The position numbers were made by a program, and so were the translations under genes. DNA of 64,000 nt, from contig NZ_CP075896.1 in the NCBI RefSeq assembly GCF_018604545.1, positions 8,535,514 to 8,599,513 on the forward strand, given 5' to 3'. The stretch comes from Streptomyces koelreuteriae (GTDB lineage: Bacteria > Actinomycetota > Actinomycetes > Streptomycetales > Streptomycetaceae). This document shows positions 18,705 through 29,200 of this stretch, piece by piece. Position 1 is the first letter of the stretch; each line of letters opens with the position of its first letter. The notes below the pieces were generated by a model that did no database searches, was not told the DNA's origin, and saw only the letters and a program-made list of their open reading frames with translations.

Positions 18705-19967
18705 ATGAGGTACTTCCGTCTGCTCGTTCTGGGCAACGGCATCTCGGCGTACGGCAGTTACCTGAACATGGTGGCGCTGAACGTCTTCGTCTACGACGCC
18801 ACCGGCAGCGCGCTGGCCGCCGGCCTCTTCATGGCCGTACGCCTGGCGACCAGTGTCGTGTCGGGCTGGGTCAGCGGCCGGCTCGTCTCGGCCTACGACC
18901 GCAAGCGCCTGATGGTCGGCGCCGACCTGTGCCAGGCCGTGGCCCTGCTGTCGCTGCTGCTCGCCCCCGACGGGATACGCCCCGGGCTCCTGTACGTCCT
19001 GGCCGTGGTCACGGGCGGCTGCTCGACGCTCTCCCAGGTGGCCCTGCGCAGCAGCATCCCCGAGATCGTCGGCGCTGAGCACCGCGTCCGGGCCAACGGG
19101 CTGCTCGTGACGGGGCGTTCGCTCGCCATGATCGCCGGCTTCGCCTCATCGGGCGTGATCGTGGCGAAATTCGGCTACTCCGCGGCGTTCGCGCTGGACG
19201 CCGCGACCTTCCTGGTCTCCGCGACCATGCTCTTCCTGCTGCCCGTCCGCACCCGGTCGGCCCCGGCCGCCACGGGCCCCGGCTCGGCGAAGGACTCCGG
19301 TGCCGCGCGCTGGACGGCCCGGATGCTGCTGGGCACCGCACCGGTCCTCATGGCGATGGTCGCCATCCGGGCCGTCGACGGGCTGGGCTCCTCTTCCCAC
19401 AACGTCGCCCTGCCCATCTACTCCAGCGGCCTGGACCCCGACCATCCGGCCACGTTCATCAGCCAGTTCTGGGCCACCTGGGCCATCGGCAACATCGTCG
19501 CCCAACAGGTCATCGGCCGGGTCACCAAGAAGTCCGGACGGACACCGGGGGAGCGGGCCTTCGCGCTCGGCGCCGTAGTGATGTCGGCAGGCTTCATCGT
19601 GGTCTTCAGCGGACTGCCGACCGTGCCCGCCGTCATCGCCGCGCTCGTCGCCGGAGCCGCCGACGGATTCACCGAGATCGTCTACGTGTCGAGGCTGCAG
19701 ACCGCCCCCGACGAGCAGCGCGGCCGCCTCTTCGGGCTCACCGCCTCGGTGGAGAACTTCGGGTTCGGGCTCGGCATGCTCGTCAGCGGCGCGCTCCTGG
19801 AGGCCTTCTCGCCACTGCAGGTGGTGGGCGCCTTCCACGGCCTCGCGATCGTCCTGTGCCTGATCCTGCTCGGCTGGCTGCTGCGCCGGGGCAGAATGGA
19901 ACCCGACCCGCCCGCGGAGGAACCGGCCGGCCGTGACCAGCCGACGGTGACGGAGGGACGCGGCTGA
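18705..19967 (+). CDS. MFS transporter, probable exporter of the PKS/NRPS product
   Basis: This 420-residue integral membrane protein has about twelve hydrophobic segments (for example FRLLVLGNGISAYGSYLNMV and GLFMAVRLATSVVSGWVSG) and a cytoplasmic loop between TM2 and TM3 with SAYDRKRLMV, the MFS motif-A position. It resembles the MFS_3/enterobactin-exporter-like group common in natural-product clusters. GAGGAAGG precedes the ATG at 18705. The stop overlaps the PKS start (TGATG), so the two are translationally coupled. Export of, or self-resistance to, the megasynthase product is inferred from that coupling. Confidence 0.88.
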   Translation: MRYFRLLVLGNGISAYGSYLNMVALNVFVYDATGSALAAGLFMAVRLATSVVSGWVSGRLVSAYDRKRLMVGADLCQAVALLSLLLAPDGIRPGLLYVLAVVTGGCSTLSQVALRSSIPEIVGAEHRVRANGLLVTGRSLAMIAGFASSGVIVAKFGYSAAFALDAATFLVSATMLFLLPVRTRSAPAATGPGSAKDSGAARWTARMLLGTAPVLMAMVAIRAVDGLGSSSHNVALPIYSSGLDPDHPATFISQFWATWAIGNIVAQQVIGRVTKKSGRTPGERAFALGAVVMSAGFIVVFSGLPTVPAVIAALVAGAADGFTEIVYVSRLQTAPDEQRGRLFGLTASVENFGFGLGMLVSGALLEAFSPLQVVGAFHGLAIVLCLILLGWLLRRGRMEPDPPAEEPAGRDQPTVTEGRG

Positions 19968-22900
19968 TGAGCACCAGCGAGCCCGACCCGCGAATGGCCG
20001 TCATCGGCATGGCCTTCCGGCTGCCCGGCGCCGACACGCCCGAGGACTTCTGGCGGATCATCCACGACGGCACCGACCGCATCACCCGCTTCACCGACGA
20101 GGAACTCGCCGCCGCCGGTGTGCCCGCCGAGGAGTACGAGGCGGAGGACTTCGTCGGCGCCTCCGGGCTCCTCGACGACATCGCCGGCTTCGACGCCCAG
20201 CACTTCGCGATGAGCCCCCGCGAGGCCCAGCTCACCGACCCGCAGCACCGCATGTTCCTCGAATGCGCCCAGCACGCCCTGGAGAACGCCGGCTACCCGG
20301 GCGAACGGGACGGCACCCGCGTCGGCGTCTGGGCCAGCACCGGTTACCACCTCTACACGATGCAGAACTACCTGCTCAACAACGTCCTGCCCAGCGGGCC
20401 GGTGCCCGACTGGACCTCGGGCATGCAGGTCACCGTCGGCAACTACGCCGACTTCACCGCCACCCGGGTCGCCTACCGGCTGGGCCTGACCGGCCCCGCC
20501 GTCAACGTCCAGACGGGCTGCTCCAGTTCCCTGGTCGGCGTGCAGTCGGCCGCGCAGTCACTGATCATGGGGGACTGCGACATCGCCCTCGTCGGCGCCA
20601 CCGCCGTCCACGTACCGCAGGTCCTGGGCTACCGCTACGTCAAGGGCTCGATCCTGTCCCGTACCGGCCGCCTGCGGGCCTTCGACGCCGGCGCCGACGG
20701 CACCGTGGGAGGCACGGGCGTCCTGGCCGTGGTCCTGAAGCGGCTGGCGCGTGCGGAAGCCGACGGCGACACCATTCACGGCGTCGTCCGAGGCTGGGGC
20801 ATCAGCAACGACGGTGCCGACAAGAAGGCGTTCACCGCCCCGAGTGCCCGGGGCCAGCGCGCGGCCGTCCGTCAGGCCCTGCGACGCGCCGGGGTCGGCG
20901 CCGACACCATCGGCTACCTGGAGACCCACGGCACCGGCACACTCAAGGGCGACCCGATCGAGTTCGACGGCGCGACCAGCGCCTACCGCGAGGACACCGA
21001 CCGCGAAGGCTACTGCGCCCTCGGCTCGACCAAGGCCAACATCGGCCACCTCGACGCCGCCTCCGGACTGGCCGGCCTCGTCAAGGCCCTGCTGGTCCTG
21101 CGCCACGGCGTCATCCCGCCGATGGCGAACTTCAGCGAACCCAACCCCCTCATCGACTTCGACCACAGCCCCTTCTACGTTCCCCGGGCCGCCCGGCCCT
21201 GGCCGGAGAGCGACGTACCCCGGCGCGCGGGCCTCACCTCACTCGGCGTGGGCGGCACCAACGTCCATCTGATCCTGGAACAGGCCCCCGACCCGGCGCC
21301 CAGGACCGGCGACGCCACGCCCCCGGACGTGCTGCTGGTCTCGGGGAGCAGCCGGGAGGCCCTCGCGGACAACGCCCGCGCCTTCCGCGACCGGTTACGC
21401 CAGCCGCCCGCACCGCACCTCGCGGACCTCGTCACCACCGCCGCCCTCGGCCGCGCCCACGGCCGTCACCGCCTCGCGGTCCGAGGCACCACCCCGACAG
21501 CCCTGGCCGACGCCCTCGACACCTGGCTCGCCGGCACCGCCCCGGCGGCGGTCACCACGGGGACGGCATCCGGGCAGGGCACCCCGCGCGTGGCGTTCCA
21601 GTTCACCGGTCAGGGCAGCCAATACCCCGGAATGGCCGACGCCCTCTACGCGCGTTACCCGGCGGTACGCGACGTGCTCGACACCTGCGAGCGGCACTAC
21701 CGCGACCTCACCGGCGACTCCCTGCTCCACGCACTGCGCACGCCGGACCCGGCGGACGCACCGGGGGAGGGGCCGCTCGGGGACACGGACACCGCGCAGC
21801 CCGCGCTGTTCGCCCTGCAGTGCGCCCTCGTCCGGCTGTGGCGCGACGCGGGCGTCGAACCGTACGCCGTGACCGGCCACAGCGTCGGGGAGTACGCCGC
21901 GCTGTACGCGGCCGGAGCCCTGTCCCTGGAGGACGGGCTGCGCCTCACCACCGAACGAGGCCGGCTGATGCAGCAGCGCTGCACACCCGGCGCGATGGTC
22001 GCGGCGCCCATCGACCGGGCCGCCGCCCTCGCCCTGGCCGCCGAGATCCCCGGACTGGAGCCGGCCGTGACCAACGGCGAACGGACCCAGGTGCTCGCCG
22101 GACCCGTCGCCGCCGTCGAGCGGGCGTACGCGCTGCTGGACGAACGCGGCACACCGGGGCAGCGGCTGCCGGTGAACCGCGCCTTCCACACCGCCTTGAT
22201 GGAACCGATGCTGGCCGAGTTCGAGAAGGTCCTCGACGACGTGGACCTCCGGCCGGTGCGCGTCCCCTTCGTCAGCGCCCTGGACGGCGCGACCCGCCCG
22301 CCCGGCTGGACGCCCGATACGGACTACTTCCTCCGCCATACCCGCGAACCCGTCCGCTACGACGAGGCGTTGCGCGGCATCGGCACCGAGTCGCCCGGTG
22401 TCCTGCTCGAGATCGGGCCGCACACCACCCTCAGCGGTCTGGCCCGCCGGGCCCTGCCCGACGTACCGGCGCTGCCGTCCCTGCGGCGCGGCACCGGACT
22501 CGGCGCCCTGTGGGGTGCGGCGGCGGGACTGCACTGCGCCGGAGCGGACGTCGGCTGGGACGCCCTCCTGGCGGGCAGCGGCGGCCGACGCGTCCCGCTT
22601 CCCGGATACCGATTCCAGCACAAGGACCACTGGACGGGGCAACGCTCGACGCCCCTGAGTACGAGAACAGCAGCGAGAAAGGGAACCGAAGTGGTGCAGC
22701 AAGAAGCAGCGGTCGCACGGGTACTCCAGAGCATCGTCGAGGCCACCGCCCGGCACCTCGGAGCGGAACCGTCGGCGATCGTCGGCGACGCGAACTTCTT
22801 CGACCTCGGCGCCGACTCGCTGCAGATGATCAGCGTGCTGCGGGAGCTGGAGCAGGCCCATCACGTCAAGGTGACGATGAGACAGCTGCTCGAGGAGACG

Positions 22901-23266
22901 GGCACGCCGCGCCGGCTGGCGGAGTTCATCGTCGCCCGCATGCCGGAAGACGCGACCGGGACATCACCGACCGAGTCCCCGGTCCAGAGGGCCGAACCGA
23001 CGCAGCCTGTGGCACCGGCACCGGCACCCACTCCCGTAGCACCGGCACCGACTCCGGAGCCCGCTCCCGCTCCCACGCCTCCCGCCCCCACGCCCCCCGC
23101 TCCCTCCGCACCCGAGTACGCGACCCGCGAGGAACTGGAGGACCTCGCCCACAAGATCCAGCAGATGTCCCAGATACAGCTGCAGATGATGTCCCAGCTC
23201 TCCCAGCTCCTCGCCCTCCAGACCGCCTCGGTGCCGGACCGGCTCAACGGCAAGGTGGCCAAGTGA
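19967..23266 (+). CDS. Type I PKS, KS-AT-ACP
   Basis: This 1099-residue single module has a KS at residues ~8-430, with active-site Cys in QTGCSSSLVG and His residues in ETHGTGT and NIGHLD. An AT lies at ~535-860, with GHSVGEY and a malonyl-type RAFH in place of the HAFH motif. An ACP at ~915-985 carries the phosphopantetheine serine in GADSLQM. There is no KR, DH or ER, so the product is a beta-keto thioester, the right substrate for the aminotransferase encoded next. A Pro/Ala-rich linker leads to a C-terminal coiled coil (RREELEDLAHK... to QLLALQ) that looks like a docking domain. There is no loading domain, so the starter must come from elsewhere. The KS motif has TGCSSS rather than the usual DTACSSS. 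Confidence 0.92.
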   Translation: MSTSEPDPRMAVIGMAFRLPGADTPEDFWRIIHDGTDRITRFTDEELAAAGVPAEEYEAEDFVGASGLLDDIAGFDAQHFAMSPREAQLTDPQHRMFLECAQHALENAGYPGERDGTRVGVWASTGYHLYTMQNYLLNNVLPSGPVPDWTSGMQVTVGNYADFTATRVAYRLGLTGPAVNVQTGCSSSLVGVQSAAQSLIMGDCDIALVGATAVHVPQVLGYRYVKGSILSRTGRLRAFDAGADGTVGGTGVLAVVLKRLARAEADGDTIHGVVRGWGISNDGADKKAFTAPSARGQRAAVRQALRRAGVGADTIGYLETHGTGTLKGDPIEFDGATSAYREDTDREGYCALGSTKANIGHLDAASGLAGLVKALLVLRHGVIPPMANFSEPNPLIDFDHSPFYVPRAARPWPESDVPRRAGLTSLGVGGTNVHLILEQAPDPAPRTGDATPPDVLLVSGSSREALADNARAFRDRLRQPPAPHLADLVTTAALGRAHGRHRLAVRGTTPTALADALDTWLAGTAPAAVTTGTASGQGTPRVAFQFTGQGSQYPGMADALYARYPAVRDVLDTCERHYRDLTGDSLLHALRTPDPADAPGEGPLGDTDTAQPALFALQCALVRLWRDAGVEPYAVTGHSVGEYAALYAAGALSLEDGLRLTTERGRLMQQRCTPGAMVAAPIDRAAALALAAEIPGLEPAVTNGERTQVLAGPVAAVERAYALLDERGTPGQRLPVNRAFHTALMEPMLAEFEKVLDDVDLRPVRVPFVSALDGATRPPGWTPDTDYFLRHTREPVRYDEALRGIGTESPGVLLEIGPHTTLSGLARRALPDVPALPSLRRGTGLGALWGAAAGLHCAGADVGWDALLAGSGGRRVPLPGYRFQHKDHWTGQRSTPLSTRTAARKGTEVVQQEAAVARVLQSIVEATARHLGAEPSAIVGDANFFDLGADSLQMISVLRELEQAHHVKVTMRQLLEETGTPRRLAEFIVARMPEDATGTSPTESPVQRAEPTQPVAPAPAPTPVAPAPTPEPAPAPTPPAPTPPAPSAPEYATREELEDLAHKIQQMSQIQLQMMSQLSQLLALQTASVPDRLNGKVAK

Positions 23267-26200
23267 CCGGGCTGAACGGCATCTCCGCGGCGCTGGACCA
23301 GGACCTGGCGGCGATGACCGAACTGTCGCGGCGCATCGCCGAGCAGATGGGCGAAGCCCCCACTCCGGAAGCCCCGCAACAGTCGCCTCGGGTCCACGGA
23401 CCCCGCGTGACGGTCGCGAAATCCTCCGGCATGGTCCAGGACGTCTCGCCGCACACCCAGCAGGAGCACCTGACCGACCTGGTTCGCCGCTACACCGCCA
23501 AGACGCCGACGTCCAAGCGGATCGCCCAGCGCTACCGCCGTGTCCTGGCCGACAGCCGCGCCGTCGTCGGCTTCCGCAGCGCCACGAAGGAGATGCTGTA
23601 CCCCATCGCCGGCCGCCGGGCGAGCGGGGCACGGCTCGAGGACGTCGACGGCAACGAGTACGTCGACATCACGATGGGCTTCGGCGTCCTGCTCTTCGGC
23701 CACGAGCCCGACTTCGTCTCCGAGGCCGTGCGCGAGCACCTGTCCCGTGGTATCCAGCTCGGCCCCCGCACCATCGAGACCGGCGAGGCGGCGGAACTCC
23801 TCGCCGGTCTCACCGGACTGGAGCGGGTGGCCTTCGCCAACTCCGGCACGGAGGCGAACTCGGCGGCCATCCGCCTCGCCCGCGCCGCCACCGGCCGCGA
23901 CAAGATCGTCTCGTTCCTGGGCGCCTACCACGGCCACGCCGACAACGTCCTCGGCCGGTCCTCGCACAGCGCCACCGGCCAGATCACCGTGCCCGTCTCC
24001 CGGGGCATCCCGCAGGCCGCCGTCTCCGACCTGATGGTCCTCGACTACGGCAGCGAGGCCGCCCTGGAGGCGATCGCCCGGAACGCCGGCGACATCGCCG
24101 CGGTCGTCGTGGAGCCGGTGCAGAGCCGGCACCCCGAGCTCCAGCCCGTCGAGTTCGTGCGCCGCCTCAGGGAGCTGACCCGCCGCCACGGCATCGTGCT
24201 GCTCTTCGACGAGATGCTCACCGGCTTCCGCCCCGCCCCGCGCGGCGCGCAGGAGCTGTACGGCGTGACCCCGGACCTCGCCACCTACGGCAAGCTCCTC
24301 GGCGGCGGCTTCCCCATCGGCGCCATCGCGGGCCGCGCCGACATCATGGACGGCGTCGACGGCGGCCACTGGTCCTACGGCGACGACAGCTACCCGCCCG
24401 CCGACACCACCTTCTTCGGCGGTACGTACATCCAGCACCCGGTGTCGATGGTCGCCGCCCGCGCCGTCCTGACCCACCTCAAGGAGAACAGCCCGCACCT
24501 CCAGGAGCGGCTCAACGCGCGTACCGCCGAACTGGCCGCGACACTGAACGGCTTCTTCGAGGCCGAGGAGTACCCGCTGCGGATGAGCCACTTCGGCTCC
24601 CAGTTCCGCTTCGAACACCGCGCCGACATGGAGCTGCTCTACCACCACCTGATGCTGCGCGGTGTGCACGTCTGGGAGTGGCGCAACTTCTTCCTGTCCA
24701 CCGCCCACTCGGACGGCGACATCGAGTTCATCGCCGACGCCGTACGGGATTCGCTGCGCGAACTGCGGTCGGCGGGCTTCTTCCCGGGAACCCGGCCCAC
24801 GGCGCCGAGGACGACACCGCCGAAGACGGAACCCCCGAAACCGGCACCGGCCACTCCCGCACCCGCTCCCGCCCCCGTCGCCTCCATGGCCTGGAACACC
24901 GCCGCGGTCACCGCACCTCGCACGGCACCCGCGAAAGAAGTAGCCCCACGCACGCCCGACTTCAGCGTCTACTTCTTCGGCGACTACCCGCAGGACATCT
25001 CCGCACCCCGCCAGGGTCAGTACGAACTCCTCATGGACGTCGCCCGGTTCGCCGACCGGCACGGCTTCCACTCGCTGTGGATGCCCGAGCGGCACTTCCA
25101 CTCCTTCGGCGGCCTCTTCCCCAACCCGGCGGTGCTCGCCGCCGCGCTGTCCCGCGAGACCGAACGCATCCGGCTCAACGCGGGCTCCGTCGTCCTGCCC
25201 CTCCACGACCCCATCCGGGTCGCCGAGGAGTGGTCGATGGTCGACAACCTCTCCGGCGGCCGCGTCGGCATCGGTGTCGCCAGCGGCTGGAGCGCCAACG
25301 ACTTCGTCTTCTTCCCCGACCGCTTCGGCCGGCACAGAGAGCTGATGTACGAACAGCTCGAAGAGGTACGGAAGTTCTGGCGCGGGGATGCCCTGCGCCG
25401 GACCAGCGGGGACGGCGAGGCCGAGGTACGGCTCTTCCCCCGGCCGGTACAGGACGCCCCGCCCCTGTACACCGCGGTGGTCGGCAACCCCGCCTCGTAC
25501 GAACTCGCCGCCCGCCACGACCTGGGCATCGTCACCAACCTGATGACCCAGACCGTCGAACAGCTCCGGGACAACATCGCCCTCTACCGCCGCACCCGGG
25601 CCGCACACGGCCTGGACCCCGACGCCGGGCGAGTGGCCGTCCTGCTGCACACCTACCTCGCGGACGATCACGACACCGCGCGGACCGAGGCGTACGAACC
25701 GCTGTCCCGCTATATGCGCGCGTCCCTGTCCGTGTTCAGCGGCGTCACCAACAGCCTCGGGCACAGCATCGACCTGGCCGAACTCAGCGAGGACGACCTG
25801 GACGCCGTGTTCCGCCGCGCCTACGGCCGCTACTGCGACCAGCGCGCCCTGATCGGCACGGCGGACACCGTACGGCCGGTGGTGGACGCGGTGACCGAGT
25901 CCGGCGCCGACGAGATCGTCGCCCTCGTCGACTTCGGCGTCACGGAGGACGCGCTGCGCGGGGGTCTGCCGCGCCTGGACGCCCTGCGCCGCGCGTACGG
26001 TCGGTCGACCGCCGCACCCGACCCGGCGCCGGACACCCCGGCCCCCTCTTCAGCCACCGAACCCACCCTCGCCGACGCACCCTTGTCGCCCGGCCAGGAA
26101 CGCATCTGGTTCCTGGAGCGCCTGCTCCCGGGCCGCACCGCGTACAACGAGATCAAGGCGATCCGCCTCGACGGCCGCCTCGACGTCCCCGCCCTGCGTA

Positions 26201-29200
26201 CGGCGCTGCGCGGTCTCGTCGCCCGCCACGAGGGCCTGCGCACGGTCTTCCGGGAGAGCGGCGGCGAGCCCCGGCAGATGGTACGGGCCTCCGCCGAGCC
26301 CGACTTCGAGCTCGTGGACGCCACCGGCAGTCCTCAGAGCACCCTGCGGCAGATCCTGTCGGCCGAGAGCGCACGCCGCTTCGACCTGGCGGACGGCCCG
26401 CTGTTCGTCACCCGCCTGGTCAGGCTCGCCGAGGCGGAGCACGTCCTCGTGCTGTCCCTGCACCACATCGTGGTCGACGCGGCCTCCGCCACCGTTCTCG
26501 CCCGCGACCTGTCCGCCCTCTACCGGGCCGCACGCGAGTCCACCACCCCTGACCTCCCGGCCCTGACCTGGAGCTACGCCGACCACGCCCGGGAACTGGC
26601 GGCGTCCGCGAACAGCCCCGAGGCCGAGGAGGACCTGGCCTACTGGCGCCGCACCCTCGGCGGCGAGCTGCCCGTCCTCGCCCTGCCCACCGACCGGCCG
26701 CGCCCCGCGACGATGACCTCCAACGGCCGGGCCGTCTTCCGCACCCTCGACCCGGAACTCTCCGGCCACCTGCGCGAGTTGAGCCGCACGAGCCGCAGCA
26801 CCCTGTTCATGACCCTGCTCGCCGGATACGCGACGATGCTGCACCGGATCACCGGCCAGACGGACCTCGTCGTCGGCACCCCGATCTCGGACCGCCCCGA
26901 GCGGGCCGAGCACCTGCTCGGCTTCTTCGTGAACACCCTCGCGCTGCGCCTCGACCTCTCCGGAGACCCCGCGTTCTCCACACTGCTGGAGCGCGTGCGC
27001 ACGGTCGCCCTGGACGCGTACGACCACGCGCGGGTGCCCTTCGAGACGGTGGTGCGCGAACTCGCCCCGACCAGGGCGGTCGACCGGACGCCGGTGTTCC
27101 AGGCCTTCGCCGAGTTCCAGCGCGCCGAACCGTTCCGCTTCGACCTGCCCGGCGTCGAGGCGACCCCGCTGGACGCCGGCCCCGACAAGTCCCTCACCGA
27201 CCTCACCGTCTACTTCACCGACCAGCCGCACGGCATCCGCTGCCATCTGGAGTACAACACCGACCTGTTCGACCAGCACACCGTCGACCGGTTCTTCGCC
27301 ACCTTCCAGGACCTGCTCACGGCCGCGGTCGACACCCCCGGGGCACCGCTGTCACGGCTCGCCGTCACCGCCGTCGCCACAGCGGCCGAGGGCGACCCCG
27401 TACCGCGGTCCTGGCAGCACGGCCCCTCCCGCCCGCCCGCGGACACCACCGTCCACGCCCTCTTCGCCCGGCAGGCAGCCGCGCAGCCGAACAGCACGGC
27501 GGTGATCAGCGGCGACTCCCGGCTCACCTACCGTGAACTGGACGACCGCGCCCAGCAGTTGGCCTCCGCCCTGCAGGCGCGGCACTCGACGGGCGCCGAC
27601 GAGGCGGGGACGGTGGCCCTCTGGCTGCCGCGCTCCGTCGACCTCGTCGTCGCCATGCTCGCCGTCCTGAAGACGGGCCGCGCCTACGTCCCGCTCGACC
27701 CCTCCCTCGGCCGGGCACGCGCCGAGCAGATCATCGCCGAGTGTGGGGCCCGGACGCTGGTGTCGACGCGCGAGGAAGCGTCGGCCCTGAAGCTCCCCGG
27801 GCACGTGACCGTCGTGCCGCCGGACGCGACCGCACAACGCGGCCAAGGCATAGCTCCGTCCGCCCCCGACGACCGGTCCCCGTGCTGCGTCCTCTACACC
27901 TCGGGCAGCACCGGCACCCCCAAGGGCGTCGTGGTGGCCCACCGCGGCGTCGTCGACCTCTGCGCGTGGCAGCACCGCCGCTTCGCCTTCACCCCGGCCG
28001 ATCGCAGTGCCGTCGTGTGCAGCCAGAGCTTCGACGCCTCGCTCCTGGAGATCTGGCCGGCGCTGACCGCGGGAGCGTCGGTCGTCATCGCCGACGAGGA
28101 ACTGCGCAGGGACCCGCGGTCCCTGGCCCGTTGGTACGCCGAGCAGGGCATCACCTTCTCCATCCTGCCCACCGCCCTCGGCGAGCAAGTGCTCCGCCTG
28201 CCCCCGGCCGACCAGCCGCCCCTGCGGCACCTGCTGCTCGGCGGCGATGTGCTGCGCACCCGGCCGCGCCCGGAGGCGCCGTACGAGACGGTGAACGTGT
28301 ACGGGCCCACCGAGGTCACCGTGCTGTGCACCACGCACACCGTGCCCGCACAGGACGAGGACCCCACCGCCGCGATCGCGCTCGGGCGCCCGGTCGACAA
28401 CGTGACGCTGAGCGTCCTCGACGCGTCCGGCACCCCGGTGCCCGTCGGCACGGCGGGGGAGTTGTACGTCGGCGGCCCCGGCGTGGCCCTCGGCTATCTG
28501 CACCGCGCCGAACTCACCGAGGAGCGCTTCCTGCCGGACCCGCTCGGCGGCCCCGACGCCCGCCGCTACCGCACCGGCGACGTGGTCCGCTTCAGGGCTG
28601 ACGGGACGCTGGAGTTCTGCGGCCGGGCCGACGACCAGGTGAAGATCCGGGGCTTCCGGGTCGAGCCGGAGGAGGTCTCCCGCGTGCTCAACGCCCTGGA
28701 CGGAGTGCGCGAGGCGGCCGTGCTGGCCCGACGCAACGACCGCGGCGATGCCTACCTCGCGGCCTACGCCGTCCCCGCCGACCCGATCGGCACGGAAGCC
28801 GACGACCGGCAGGCGTTCGCCGACCTCGTGGCAGAGGAACTGGCGGACCGGCTGCCGGAGTACCTGGTACCGCGTGCCTGGCGGGTCCTGCCGGACCTTC
28901 CCCTGACGGGCAACGGCAAGCTGGACCGTTCCGCGCTGCTGGCGCCCGACCTCGTCACCACGGCCCCGGCCTCCAGGCCGGTCACCACCCTCGGCGATAC
29001 CCCGGAGGCCGGTCACCGCACGGACGTCGAACGGCGCGTACGGCAGCTGTGGGCGGACGAGTTCGGCATCGACGCGGACGGCATCGCGGCCGACGCCTCG
29101 TTCTTCGACCTGGGCGGCCACTCCATCACCGCGATGCGGCTGGTCAACCAGGTCCGGGAGGAGTTCGGCACCGACTACCCGATGCTGAACTTCTACCAGG

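Noticed and set aside
22861..25764. 967-residue antisense frame across the PKS/AMT region
   Set aside because: Shadow of the KS-AT-ACP and AMT genes; no domain recognisable.
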